Below, piece after piece: positions 1 to 10,790 of a stretch of 64,000 bases of DNA. Each line of letters opens with the position of its first letter. Position 1 is the first letter of the stretch. The notes under the pieces are model-generated. The model had not been told where the DNA came from, searched no databases, and saw nothing but the letters and a program-made list of their open reading frames with translations. The position numbers and the translations under genes are program-made. Source of the stretch: Microcebus murinus (taxonomy: Eukaryota > Chordata > Mammalia > Primates > Cheirogaleidae); NCBI RefSeq assembly GCF_040939455.1, contig NC_134117.1:67168501-67232500 (forward strand), given 5' to 3'.

Positions 1-89
1 GGTTCCTGAGGCCACCCTGAGCTTGCGAGAACACCGCGCTGCCATGGCTCCCGCTGCCTAGAGGTGGAGGCCAGCCTCTAGCATGGCTT

Positions 90-480
90 GCGAGACCTTT
101 CCCAGCCCATCCCCCTGCTCCTTCTCCACGTGCCTCTCTGGACGCTGCGATATTCAGACACTAACAGCTCCTTCGCCCAGAAGCTCTTCCTCCAGCGTCC
201 ATGCTCTGGCCGTCCACTCTGCCGCCTGCTGCCCCAGTCGCTCCCCTGCCTGGCTCTCGCCTGGCCTTCAAGACTCAGCTCCAACACTGCTTCCTACTCA
301 AAGCTCTCCTTCTTCCCAGGATGGACGTGTTGGCTTCGGGGACGCCCCCACGGTCCCAGCACTGACGTCTATCCTGTATTGTCATCAATGGCTTACATTC
401 CCTAAGGACAGACAATGCTCTCCCCTGCGTCTCTCTAGTGCCAATCCTCAACAAATGTTTATTTAATGATGAGTAAATGA
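90..480 (+). repeat. L2-like LINE 3' fragment
   Basis: The text reads like the degenerate 3' part of a LINE-2 element. It has the 'caagactcagctccaacact' type block near 270-290 and closes near 450-478 with a stretch resembling the L2 tail that leads into 'aataaatgtttgttgaatga'. Short open frames on both strands here are chance in GC-rich DNA. The identification is by eye, and divergence is high. Confidence 0.45.
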
Positions 481-529
481 CTTGGGGGGAAAAGGTGGCG
501 TGAAAAATCATGGCCAACAATCCAGGGCC

Positions 530-770
530 TTTGTTCCCTGTTTTAAATTACAAATTCTGCTCCTCAGAACTCCATTATTCTCACTAGAGCCCTATATAAC
601 CACATCCATTATATGGCAATGTAATGGATTACTAGATTCAATTATAACAGGATAATTAATGTCAAGGTATTGCCAGTTTGGACATAAATATTAAATATCA
701 CCTTCAATGCAACCATTCTCTAACTCTGTGACTACTGGGCTTAGAATTACCAATTTTTGATGAGAAGTGT
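530..770. other. AT-rich non-coding island
   Basis: About 240 bases with strongly raised AT content, containing several TAAT cores (for example 'ggataattaatgtcaagg'), sit between GC-rich flanks. No repeat family is recognised. It could be a conserved non-coding element, but conservation cannot be measured here. Confidence 0.3.
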
Positions 771-1529
771 CTTTGTCAGGGGGGAAGCGATGCCAAGAAC
801 ATCTGGTTTGCGGCTGCCGCTGTCCTGCAGGTAGCACACCTCCTCCCTGGCTGGGGCCTGGGCTCCCGACACACCTGCCCAGGCATGGGCCGTCGCTCAC
901 GCGCCCCAGTGCAGACCACCACGCCCGGCCCGGGAGCTGCTGGAGGGATCTGCCCAGGCCTCTCGGGAAACCCCTGAGTTACATTCTCTTCATGGTCTCC
1001 GTTTGCCTCCAGAAGCACAAGGAGCTAAGCCAAGGTGGAGACTCTGCAAGTCAGGGAGGGCACACTGAGCTGCTGTGGACCAGGAAGCCACGCCTGGCCC
1101 CTACCCCCACCACACCCTCCCCTCCGACCACCTCACAGGCCCTAAAGGTGGCAATTTCATTCTGAATCTTAACAAAAGTATCGCTTCCTGTCAGTTACCT
1201 TTGGGCCCTTCTCAAATGGCAGGATTATGAATGCTCGTAACACAAAAGCCAACTACAAGACATGGCACCCCACCCTGGCCACTCCTCCCGCCCATGGGTC
1301 TCGCCAGGAGTCTGGGACCGACAGGCCCAAGACGCCTTCTGGCTTGCTAGAGCCCTTATGCTGGAGGCCTGAGCTTCCGTATAGGCTGTAAGAAGTCCTG
1401 GCACCCTTAAGCGGCCATGCTGTGAGGAAGCGCAAACCAGCCTGTTCACACAGACCAAGAAGAAGAAGATTGCCCAGCCAGCCTCCAGCTTCTCCAGCCC
1501 TTCCAGGTCTCACTGGAACCACGTGACAG
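771..1529. other. GC-rich non-coding stretch, nothing recognised
   Basis: Open frames on both strands have no recognisable protein features and no matching splice context. I see no repeat or RNA gene. Confidence 0.5.
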
Positions 1530-1665
1530 ATTCTGAGCCAAAATCACACAGCTAAACCCTTAACAAGTTTCTGACTCAAGAAAAATATGAGAGATAATGA
1601 AATGACATGATGATTTCAAGCCACCCAGTTTCCACATGGTCTCTCACACAGAAACAGGCAACCAG
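1530..1665 (+). repeat. MLT1-like LTR 3' remnant
   Basis: The segment carries the worn signature of the 3' end of a MaLR (ERVL-related) LTR: 'gatttcaagccaccc' followed by a degraded 'ggtttgttac..cagaaacaggcaacc' end. It is a short solitary remnant with no internal retroviral sequence. Confidence 0.4.
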
Positions 1666-2049
1666 AACAAAGGCCCAACATCAGAGCCACTGCAGTAAAC
1701 AAACAGCTCTCAGACCTTCTTCCTGCAGCAGACTTCAGCTTTCCGCACAGCCCTGATCCCACTGTGGGCAGAGAAGGATGTTCTGTCCTTCCCTGAGGTG
1801 CTGGCATTCCTGGCTCAAACATCTCCCTGAAATATTCATTCGGACCCCGAAACCACAAAACCTGGGATCCCCTGACCCCTGTTGACCTCACACAGCAAGG
1901 AGTGCTTGCCCCTACCTTCTGCCCACCCACCAACCCACAAATCAAGTAAAAATAGCCCTTGGGCCCTATAGGATTGAACTGAGACCTCTGGGTTACTTGT
2001 GTTTCAAAGCACGACAAAGGTGATGCTAGAGGCAGAGTGTTTCTGATGG
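1666..2049. other. Non-coding stretch, nothing recognised
   Basis: Mixed-composition DNA without a convincing exon or repeat. The 179-residue minus-strand frame that runs across it extends into the CAT/CAC microsatellite and has no protein-like features. Confidence 0.4.
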
Positions 2050-2130
2050 AAAGCTGCATCATCACCATCCTCATCTTCATCTCCACCACAGCATCATCAC
2101 CACCATCACCACCGTCACTATCGGCACAGT
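2050..2130. repeat. (CAT/CAC)n microsatellite
   Basis: Imperfect trinucleotide repeats of cat, cac and cct type run from about 2057 to 2128. A similar array occurs near 38.02 kb. On the minus strand it produces Asp/Val/Met runs in a spurious frame. Confidence 0.8.
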
Positions 2131-2200
2131 AACACCAGGGACATTTACTGAGCACTTAGTATGTGCCAAACCCTTGTTCTTTCTGCTATCCCCACTGCCC
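2131..2200 (-). repeat. MIR core-SINE fragment
   Basis: The 'ttactgagcacttagtatgtgccaa' block at 2145-2170 is the reverse-orientation MIR signature (usually 'attgagcacctactatgtgccag'). Confidence 0.55.
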
Positions 2201-3959
2201 CCAGCCTGAGGACAGGTGCCCCCTGCTGAGCCAGGACCAAGGCCCCTCTGCCTGACCCTGTCAGAGCAGCAGGATCCTGCCTGCACAGTCACTTAAAGCA
2301 GGTAATGAGCCAGGGCTGCGTGTGCTCTGTGCCCCAGGGGCAGACAGCCACCCTGGGCAGGGCTCCCTCCTCTTGGGAAGAAACACCCAGTGGCTGGAAG
2401 AGGGGCGCACAGCCCTGGGGCCGAAACCTCCCCACTGAGCCTCTCCCTGGGACTCTGGAGCCCGGCCAGGTGCCTGAACAGCCTGTACAACTTCCCTTAC
2501 TGACCTTCCTTTGGAAGCTAAAACTAGCCAGATGTGAAAGGACACTGTCCCTCACAGAAAAAAAAAAAAGTCATGATATTTTTTAACTGACCACTGAATT
2601 AAATGTGCAAACAGTGTTCCTCATTACACAGATAAAAGTCTTTTTCTCATCATTTAATTTGCTCTGAGGTCTCTGCCTGTACCTGGACCGCCACTGCCCT
2701 CCCTAATGGGACCAACCCTAAGGGCACCCCCGGGGTCTGAGCACAGGAGCACCCCGGCTGGCCAGGGAAGGGGGTGAGGGTGGGCTGGAGATGGGGGGAC
2801 GGGGTCTAGAACTCACCTACTGCAGCTTGTTAGTGCCCTCCCTTGGCCTGGGCACAAGTCCAGAGTCCAGGGACCCAGGTCTTCAGAGCCATGGCAGGAG
2901 AGCCCAGAGACCCGAGTGACATTGGAAAGGCTCCTGGAGGCGCCCAGCTCTGAGGAGGTACCAGCAGCTGCTTGAGTTAGGAATCCAGTCCTGTACTGAT
3001 TTTAGCCCCGTGCAAAGCCGGGTCCGCCTACTCCTCCACCCCAACCCTGCAGGTGCCCTGGGGGCTCTGGGACGAGTGGTGGGGGTTAGGGCTGGTGTCC
3101 ACTGGGACACAGGAGGGGAAGGGGGACCACCCTAGCCTAAGGGAAAAGCTGTAGCCCAGACCCAGGGAGCAGCAGTCAGAGCTGCAGCCACAGGGCCATG
3201 GCCTGGAACCTCCAGGTGACACTGGAGGGGAAACGGCTAGGAGTAACAAAGCCTGGGATGGGCTGGGGGTGGGTCCTGCAGCGCCGTCTCCACCATGCCA
3301 GTGAGTCCTTCCTGGTGGGGTGCGGTGCCCCGCACAGGTTCAGAGGCCAATGTGGAAGCAGGCTCCCAGAGACAGGACACACGCACAAACGCTGCACCCG
3401 ATGCACGCATGTGCGCAGGCAAGCGCACGCGGCAGCGCTGCTCTGTTACCTATTGGCACACATGCAAACAAACAGAACCTCTGGGGAGGCTGAGGGAAGG
3501 TGTGTTGTGGCTGGGGCTGGTCACTGTCGATCTGTTTCCCCGAATCCCTGCGGAAGGAAAGAGAGAAGACACGTTGCAAAGGGCATGTCCTCTCACAGCC
3601 CTGCCAGGAGGAGAGTCCTTGGAGCAGCAAGGCAGGCCCATTCACACGCACAGTAATAATGTGCAGAGCTCTTTCAGCTGATTACTTGCTGCTCGCAGGA
3701 AGCCGCCATGGTGGCTGCCAGCAGGCTGAGCTCACGCCTGCGAGCTCGCTCAGCAAGGCACAAAGCAGGGGCCAGGCAGGCAGCCTGAGTGCAGGGGTTG
3801 CCCTCCGGACCTGTGCCCTCGCTCTGGTCCCAGCAAGCAGAGGGAGCAGAGGGACACAGGTGGCACCTCCCAGGGTAGCCACGCTCAGCTCCACAAGTAT
3901 CAGCTCCCTGTGGACTGGCAGCTATGCATTGCCACTCTCTTAGAATTTCTGTGTCCCTA
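2201..3959. other. GC-rich non-coding DNA with a short AT patch
   Basis: No exon, RNA gene or clear repeat is seen. A short A-run and AT-rich patch lies at 2558-2690. The overlapping open frames at 3.2-3.9 kb on both strands are compositional, since they overlap one another in several frames. Confidence 0.45.
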
Positions 3960-4590
3960 GCTACTTGCTGTAGGGTCAGAGAATGGCAGAGACAATGCCT
4001 TCATCCTGGTCCTTTTCCACATCCTGCCACTCACCATCTCACAAAGCTTTAGTGACTTCCCATTAGATCGAAACCAAGTCCAAAATCCTACCATGGCCAG
4101 AGAAGCCCCCAGCGCTCTGACCTGGAACAACTCCCATCTTCCCATGCCACCACCCTCATCCTAGCTCACCTAGCACCAAGCACACCCTCCTCTTCATTCA
4201 TCCTCCAATGTGCTGAGCTCATTCCAGCCTCGGGACCTTTGCACATGCTACGCCAGGTGCTAAAATCTCCGCAGCCAGATCTTGCTTGGTGGGCCCCATC
4301 AAATTCTTCCATTCTTTCCATAAATGCCTCCTCACTGGCATCATCATCCCTGACCATCACCCTAAACCACTCTCTCCTTACCTTCTCATATTTTCCCTAA
4401 TTGAGGTTATCCATGCCTGAATTACTTTTGGTTTATTCATTCATTTGTTTAGTGCCTGAGCCCCACCTCCACTAAGATGTCACCTCTTGAGGACCGAGAA
4501 CTTGTCTGGTAAAGGGCTCCATCCCTTTACAGCCTCAGGGTGTAGAACAGGGCCTGGTTCATATTAGCTGCTCAGTTAATATCTGATCCA
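3960..4590 (+). repeat. L2 LINE 3' end
   Basis: A long, well recognisable L2 3' region. It includes 'tgacttcccattagatc', 'gctgagctcattccagcctc', 'gggacctttgcacatgct', 'gatgtcacctcttgag' and a tail with 'gaacagggcctggttcatat' then 'gctcagttaatatctg'. It is in sense orientation and lacks coding capacity. Confidence 0.8.
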
Positions 4591-4695
4591 TCTCAAGACA
4601 GGCAAACTGAGACCCAGAAGGGAAGGCAGTGGTCCACGGTCACACAGGGAATGGGACAGAGTCAGGTCAGGAGCTTGTGTGAACCTTAGCCCGGG
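4591..4695 (-). repeat. MIR fragment
   Basis: 'caaactgagacccagaagg' followed by 'gtggtccacggtcacacag' is the reverse MIR pattern (gaggaaactgaggctcagag .. ggtcacacagct). Confidence 0.6.
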
Positions 4696-5343
4696 GCTCT
4701 ACAGAGCTGCTGAGCATGGCACGGGAACTGGACAAGGCCTGGCTGGTGCACTCGGTGACTTGCTGAGCACCTACTCTGCATGGTGAGAAGCGAGGTTGGT
4801 CTCTCCCTGAAAATGAGATATGGTTTTAGAAAAACATGAAAATCGAGGCCACTGCCATGGCAGTGATGCCTGAGCCCTGCCCTAGGCAGGCTCTCTCAGA
4901 TGCCACACCCACGGCAGGAACTGGGGGGTTGAGTCTGGCAGTGGAGCATATTGATAGAACCATCTAAGTGGCAAATGGCTGGTTTCCCATTGGGCAAGCC
5001 CTGTGCCACTTAGACCTTAAACAAGAAGCTACTTCTCATGCTAAAGATCAGGCAGGCCAAACCAGCCCAGAACAGAGAGGGAACCGGCAGAGCCTTGCGC
5101 TCCGAATGCAGAAAGGAGAAAGCTACAGGAGCCAGAACTGAGAGCTGCCAGTCCGAGGATAATAAACAACTAGCAGCAGTACTGTCAGAGGGCGCAAACC
5201 AAAACCAAGGAAAACATCTATCTAAAGAGCTGACCTTGACCCAGGAAAGACCAAAGATGCCGGTAATTATTAAAGAGCTTAGTTAGCATTTAGTGCAGAC
5301 TTTGAGCAATGACAGATGATAAGAACAAGCGTTCCCGCAAATA
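4696..5343. other. Non-coding stretch, nothing recognised
   Basis: No repeat or exon could be supported. The 82-residue plus-strand frame at 5038-5286 is Lys/Glu/Gln-rich and has no recognisable domain, promoter or splice context. Confidence 0.4.
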
Positions 5344-5826
5344 CAGTTGACCCTTGAACATCACAGATGTGAACTGACAGGTCCACTTACACATGGATGT
5401 TTTCAATACAGGTTACCCAAGTGTGCCTGCCTCCCCTGCCTCCCCTCCTGCCTCTGCCACCCCTGAGACAGCAAGACCAACCCCTCCCCCTTCCCCCTTC
5501 TCCTCAGCCTACTCGATCAGGAGATGAGGAGGATGAAGACCTTTATGATGATTCACTTCCACTAAATGAACAGTAAATATATTTTCTCTTCCGATTTTCT
5601 TTGTAACATGTGCTTTTCTCTAGCTTACTTAGCTGTAGGAATATAGTATATAATACAAATAAACATGCAAAATATGTGTTGATATACTGTTTATCTTGCC
5701 AGTAAGGCTGCTAGTCAAAAATAGGCTATTGGTAGACAAGTTTTGGAGGAGTCAAAAGTTATACGTGGATTTTCAAGTGCACAGGGGCCAATACCCCTAA
5801 ACCCCACATAGTTCAAGGGTCAACTG
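5344..5826. mobile_element. Internally deleted Tigger2/MER8-type DNA transposon
   Basis: The element starts CAGTTGACCCTTGAAC at 5344 and ends with the inverted copy GTTCAAGGGTCAACTG at 5826. A TA precedes the left end, and the right flank is TG, consistent with a decayed TA target duplication of a pogo/Tc1-mariner element. Both ends survive and the middle is lost. Near 5520-5575 a short frame reads Asp/Glu-rich then a stop, the usual tail of the Tigger transposase. The family name is from memory of the terminal sequence; no functional transposase remains. Confidence 0.85.
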
Positions 5827-6840
5827 TGCAAAGGAGAACCCTAAGGCAGCTCAGTAAAGCCCTTACTGACCACCAAAAACGAGAAAAGTGTTGGAATCAC
5901 AGAAAATGCAGTTGGCACCTTGAAGATCCAAGGGAAGAACAAGAATTCTTAGGACCACCATGCTTAGGATGATTGCCGGTTCTTAGAAGAGAGACCAGGG
6001 TTCACGTCATACTGTTTCCATATTTAATAAGCTTAAGCAATGAATCAGACGCTGCCACTTTGCAGTCCACAAGCCTTATCAGGCCTGCCACAGGCAGAGC
6101 TGGCCAACAAAGAGTTAAAATTTTTGTAATTAGTTACAAACATTTAAAAATTAAGAGATTCACAGAAAGTCTACATTTCTGGCTGCTCTTGAGACACCAG
6201 AAGCAGTGACCACACCAAGCTCTCTCGTGGGACCCCGGTGCCTGCAGTTGCTTATAGCTCACCTGCTCTCTACCTTACAGCCCTGCCTGCAGGCTGTAGG
6301 CATTTGGATTTATGACCTGGCTGTCACTCCAAAGGACGGCTTAGCCATTCTTCTCTGACCCTTTGGTTGTCTTCAAAAGCCCCGCATTACAGAATTCTCC
6401 AAGAGTGGTTCATGCAGTTGCCAGGATTTGATGGCCCCCTTGGCCATCCGAGAGCACAGAGAACAGCAGATATGCAGCCCCCTTCCCACCCTGCTTTGCT
6501 AGGCCTGGAGCTGTCTCCAACTGGGTCCTCACAGCTCACAGTTCTTCCTCTCTCTCGTGCAGCTTGTTAGTTCTTTAGGAGCAGGAACCATGTCTTTCCC
6601 CACGAAGCACCGAGTGCAAGAAGTCCAAGGATGGCCCATTCTGTCCCTGTGCTGGGCTGGCCACCAACAGGCTGCTGAGAAATGCCTTCTCGTCCGGAGA
6701 GTGACTCTACAGGCAGAAAGGATCCATGTCTGTCCCTCCTTCTACTGGCCCAGCAACCTTGAGAGCCACCAGCAGCTGTGCCTGCTCAGATGGTCCAATG
6801 AGAGCCCAGATGGGCGGTGCCCTCCGAACTCCCACCCTGC
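5827..6840. other. Non-coding DNA upstream of minisatellite
   Basis: No exon or repeat family could be supported. The stretch 5990-6180 is AT-rich ('ttttgtaattagttac'). The remainder becomes GC-rich toward the minisatellite. Confidence 0.4.
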
Positions 6841-7812
6841 TCCTGAGCACCAGCCAGCGCCCAGCCAGTAGCCCAGCCAGCGCCCAGCCAGCCCAGCCAG
6901 CACCCAGCCAGTAGCCCAGCCAGCGCCCAGCCAGCGCCCAGCCAGCCCAGCCAGCGCCCAGCCAGCGTCCAGCCAGCCCAGCCAGCGCCCAGCCAGTAGC
7001 CCAGCCAGCGCCCAGCCAGCCCAGCCAGCGCCCAGTCAGTAGCCCAGCCAGCGCCCAGCCAGCAGCCCAGCCAGCGCCCAGCCAGCGCCCAGCCAGCAGC
7101 CCAGCCAGCAGCCCAGCCAGCGCCCAGCCAGCAGCCCAGCCAGCAGCCCAGCCAGCGCCCAGCCAGCAGCCCAGCCAGCAGCCCAGCCAGCGCCCAGCCA
7201 GCAGCCCAGCCAGCGCCCAGCCAGCAGCCCAGCCAGCAGCCCAGCCAGCGCCCAGCCAGCGCCCAGCCAGCCCAGCCAGCACCCAGCCAGCAGCCCAGCC
7301 AGCAGCCCAGCCAGCAGCCCAGCCAGCAGCCCAGCCAGCGCCCAGCCAGCCCAGCCAGCAGCCCAGCCAGCAGCCCAGCCAGCAGCCCAGCCAGCGCCCA
7401 GCCAGCAGCCCAGCCAGCGCCCAGCCAGCAGCCCAGCCAGCAGCCCAGCCAGCGCCCAGCCAGCGCCCAGCCAGCCCAGCCAGCACCCAGCCAGCAGCCC
7501 AGCCAGCAGCCCAGCCAGCAGCCCAGCCAGCAGCCCAGCCAGCGCCCAGCCAGCCCAGCCAGCAGCCCAGCCAGCAGCCCAGCCAGCAGCCCAGCCAGCG
7601 CCCAGCCAGCAGCCCAGCCAGCACCCAGCCAGTAGCCCAGCCAGCGCCCAGCCAGCCCAGCCAGCACCCAGCCAGTAGCCCAGCCAGCGCCCAGCCAGCG
7701 CCCAGCCAGCCCAGCCAGCGCCCAGCCAGCGTCCAGCCAGCCCAGCCAGCGCCCAGCCAGTAGCCCAGCCAGCGCCCAGCCAGCCCAGCCAGCGCCCAGC
7801 CAGCAGCCCAGG
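6841..7812. repeat. GC-rich minisatellite with higher-order repeats
   Basis: About 960 bases built of variants of CAGCCAGCGCC, CAGCCAGCAGCC, CAGCCAGC.C and CAGCCAGTAGCC (9-12 base units). Two layers of order are visible. A 204-base unit recurs in the centre (the 'agcacccag' landmark at 7281 reappears at 7485). A 175-base block at 6861-7035 is repeated without mismatch at 7625-7799. All three minus-strand frames stay open here because the unit lacks stop codons on that strand, which yields Gly/Ala/Trp/Leu-rich frames up to 499 residues. These are artefacts of repetition, not genes. Confidence 0.95.
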
Positions 7813-8179
7813 GGCACTCGGCACGCTCCCCACCGCGCCCACCTAGACTAATATCCTCTCCAGCTGAGTGCCAGACAGTGGCCCAGTCCCCAACCCCAGC
7901 TGGGCCGGCTGAGGGCCATGAGCACTTTGTCACCTTTTGCAAGCCCTGCCCCTTCCCCACCCCTAGGCGCTCCCCAGACCTGGTCCGCTCGCTTGGCCCT
8001 GGGCGCTGTGCTTCCACCACTGAGGGGCGGGGAGCACCCTGCTGCCAGGCCAGCCGCGGCTCCCCTTCTGCGAGACACTGACACTTCTGACCTTGGCCCC
8101 AGCTGCCCCAGGTTAGCTCTAAACACCATCTGTGGACACAACAGTGAAAGAAAGTGCCACTGGCAGAGCCTCTCATGAG
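7813..8179. other. Non-coding stretch, nothing recognised
   Basis: GC-rich unique DNA. The open frames are continuations of minisatellite frames. Confidence 0.4.
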
Positions 8180-8300
8180 CTTTATCTCATTGAATTCCCA
8201 CAGCAACCCCCTGGGAGGGTATTAATATCCCTCTCACAGGCCAGCAAACAGGCTCGAATAGACGGCCCCAACCGCAACCGCGGAGCTGGGGTCTGACTGT
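8180..8300 (-). repeat. MIR-family fragment
   Basis: 'tttatctcattgaattccca' then 'gggagggtattaatatccct' matches the reverse MIR layout (…taatcctcacaacaaccctatgaggtaggta…). Confidence 0.55.
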
Positions 8301-9109
8301 GTCTATCTGCTCCAAAGACAATGCCCCTCCCCCTGTGCCGCCAGCAGCCCAGCCCTGGAAGAAGCATCACAGTGTCCCCAGCTGAGCATCTAGAAGCCTC
8401 AGATTTCCTCCGTGAAGAAGAGCACGGGTGGAGTGGGTGAGGGAGGAAGGAGAGGAGGGGACACCCTTGGGTGCGCTGCCCTGTCTCTTGTTATTTAAAT
8501 TACAATGGTTGAAGCCCTACACCATCCGTGGCAGGAAAGCCACCACCTGCCCTCGCCACCCGTCGTGTACCCGGAGCCTCCTGGGTGGCGTCGGGTGCAC
8601 GTGTGCTTCTCCTGCTCGCACCGTCTCGCTTGTCTCCTGCGGCAGCCCCTTCCCCGCCACGCTCCGTGACTCAGCCATGGACCACAACCCCTGTTCCTTG
8701 CCCTCTCCCTGACATCACTCACGGCACACACAGGTGACATTGCAGACGCGAGGGTCACACACCATGGAGAAGGAGAGGCCACACCACACCCCGCACGGCA
8801 AAAGCAAGAAATGGGCAGATGCACGTGGTAACAGCCACCGGCCTTGCCACTTCTCTGCTAGGCTGGCTGAAGTGACCGACTCAGCCACAGGGCACCTGCT
8901 CAATGCCTGGTGTCAACCACTGGCATACCCCAAAATTTGGAATGTTGACCTTGCACAGGGTGACAGATGTTTCGTTCTTCTCAATGCCTCTGAGACTCTT
9001 CCACCTCCCACACGCACCAGACTGTGGGCACCTTCTTAGTGCCCATGCCACGGCAGGCACAGTGAGGGAGGAAAGAGGGCGCCCTGCACCCCTAATACCC
9101 TGTGCTTAA
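8301..9109. other. Non-coding stretch, nothing recognised
   Basis: GC-rich with overlapping compositional frames on both strands. No repeat, RNA or exon could be supported. Confidence 0.4.
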
Positions 9110-9190
9110 TTCTTAGAAGACCCCCAGGAGTCGCGTCTTATTCCCTCCAGTGTGCAGATGGGAAACCAGAGCCCAGAAAGCTGCAAGGGG
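9110..9190 (-). repeat. MIR fragment
   Basis: 'cagatgggaaaccagagccc' near 9154 resembles the reverse MIR 'cagatgaggaaactgaggct' block. Confidence 0.45.
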
Positions 9191-9554
9191 AGGCGGAGGG
9201 CAGGAGAGGGGCCCAGTCTTTCTGGAACCCCGCTCTTCCCTGCCCACACACAGGCTTAAGTAAAATGCTCTCAGGCTCTGGTGCCCGGAGTCCCACGGAA
9301 GCCTCGCTTCTGGTTGCCGAGGGGCAGGCAGAGGCAGCCCACCCATCCCGTGCTCTCCACGGGTGTGTTGGCAGACAGAGTCTGGGGGTGTCCCTCGTCC
9401 CCAGGTGAACCCAGAAGGGTCCAGCCCCTTCCCCATGCCCCACCTGCTGCTCCAGGGCAATGTCCTCCAAGTCTGCTCCATCACATTCTAGGGTGAAGAT
9501 GGGCTTTCCCTCGCCTGTCGAGGGTAACAAGCCGCCTCCCATGGACGGTGTAGG

Positions 9555-9720
9555 AAAGAGCTGGGCTTTGAGTCAGGGGCTCTGAAGCCACAGCCCAGCT
9601 CTGCGACTTCCATCTGCGGGACCTTGAGCAAATCCCGGAATCCCAGCAGTCTCCAAGCTCCATCCCAGCCCTTCCCTCCAGCACTGTTGAGATCAACTGA
9701 GTTTAGGGTGTGAATGAGGC
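9555..9720 (+). repeat. MIR fragment
   Basis: The order 'ctttgagtcaggggctctga', 'cagctctgcgacttc', 'ccttgagcaaatcccgg' follows the forward MIR core (…cggctctgccacttac…gaccttgggcaagtt…). Confidence 0.5.
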
Positions 9721-10559
9721 GAATTTGGCATTAGCATCCCTCCCTCTGTTCCACATGCCCCTCCCCCCACCCTAACTCCAAGGTTGAACAACATTAAAGT
9801 TAAGTACAGAGGCACATAGCCCCAGGTCACCTGCAGACCTGGTGGCCACCTGCTTCCTCCTGGGTGATGGCAGAGGGGTTACAGAATTGTCCCAATTCCC
9901 CACCCTGTTGTGACCTCTCCCTCTGTAAGGTGACTGTGCAATTTCCCCCTCAAGGGGACTCTTCCATCCACAGGAGGAGTCTCTTTCCCCTGCCTGCCTG
10001 GCTGACCTCGTGGGTTGCTCTGGTGGCCAAGAGACTGCAGCAGAAGCCACAGTGCACCAAGTCTGCGCCTGGGTCTCAGGCAGCCCTGAACACTCACGCT
10101 TGCTGTCGTATGAGGAAGCCTGGTCTAGCGTTCCTGACAGGCGTCACCTGTGGCCTGGTCACCTGTCACCCCAGCTAACAGCTGAATGCCCAGATGCCCG
10201 AGCCAGCCCAGCTGGGATCCACCCAGTCCGCCCCAGGGCTGCCGACCAGGAGGCTGGTGAATAACACATGCTCCCTGCCTCGCGACCTGCGTTTCAGGCT
10301 GCCTTGTTACGCCGCTGCAGCTAACCGACGCAGGGCCTTGTCTCCAGGGGGCGGCAGCTCAGGCACAGATGGCCAGCACCCAGTGAGGGCTCCATTTGGG
10401 GGACGCCACACGCAGAGGATGGCACCAGATGTGGGCTGCACAGCACGGACAGCTTCTGCGAGATGAAGTCACACCAATTTGGATAACCTCTCCTCACCTC
10501 TGCCTCTCCTGACACCGCCACCGCCTTCCTGTGGCTTCCTCCCCCCAGCCAGCCCCTCA
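9721..10559. other. Non-coding stretch, nothing recognised
   Basis: GC-rich unique sequence with no supported exon or repeat. Confidence 0.4.
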
Positions 10560-10790
10560 GTCAACAGCGGGCTGACTCACCACCTCAGGGGAGGCCCCCC
10601 AGGCTGCGTGCCCTTGGGGATCCGGGGAGCAGGAAGGATAATTGAGTCATTTCAGCTGCTGCAGGCTGCCTCCCTTTGTAAATGCCTATGTCTCATGCCT
10701 GCCACCTCCCCAGCCAGAGGAGCCACCTGCTAATAAGCCACAGAGACTCTGCAGGGAGGAGCTGATACTTTGCTCAGCTAGTTAATGATC
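10560..10790. promoter_or_regulatory. Candidate enhancer with paired AP-1 sites
   Basis: Perfect TGACTCA at 10573-10579 and perfect TGAGTCA at 10643-10649 lie 70 bases apart. The second is followed by 'tttcagctgctgcag' with CAGCTG E-box-like cores, and a 'gctagttaatgatc' homeodomain-type core follows at about 10778. The sites are visible; enhancer activity is inferred. Confidence 0.3.

Noticed and set aside
6841..7812. CRISPR-like array
   Set aside because: There are no unique spacers; the sequence is a continuous minisatellite in a primate genome.
6707..8206. A 499-residue Gly/Ala/Trp/Leu protein on the minus strand
   Set aside because: The frame exists only because the minisatellite unit has no minus-strand stop. 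Other minus frames are equally open.
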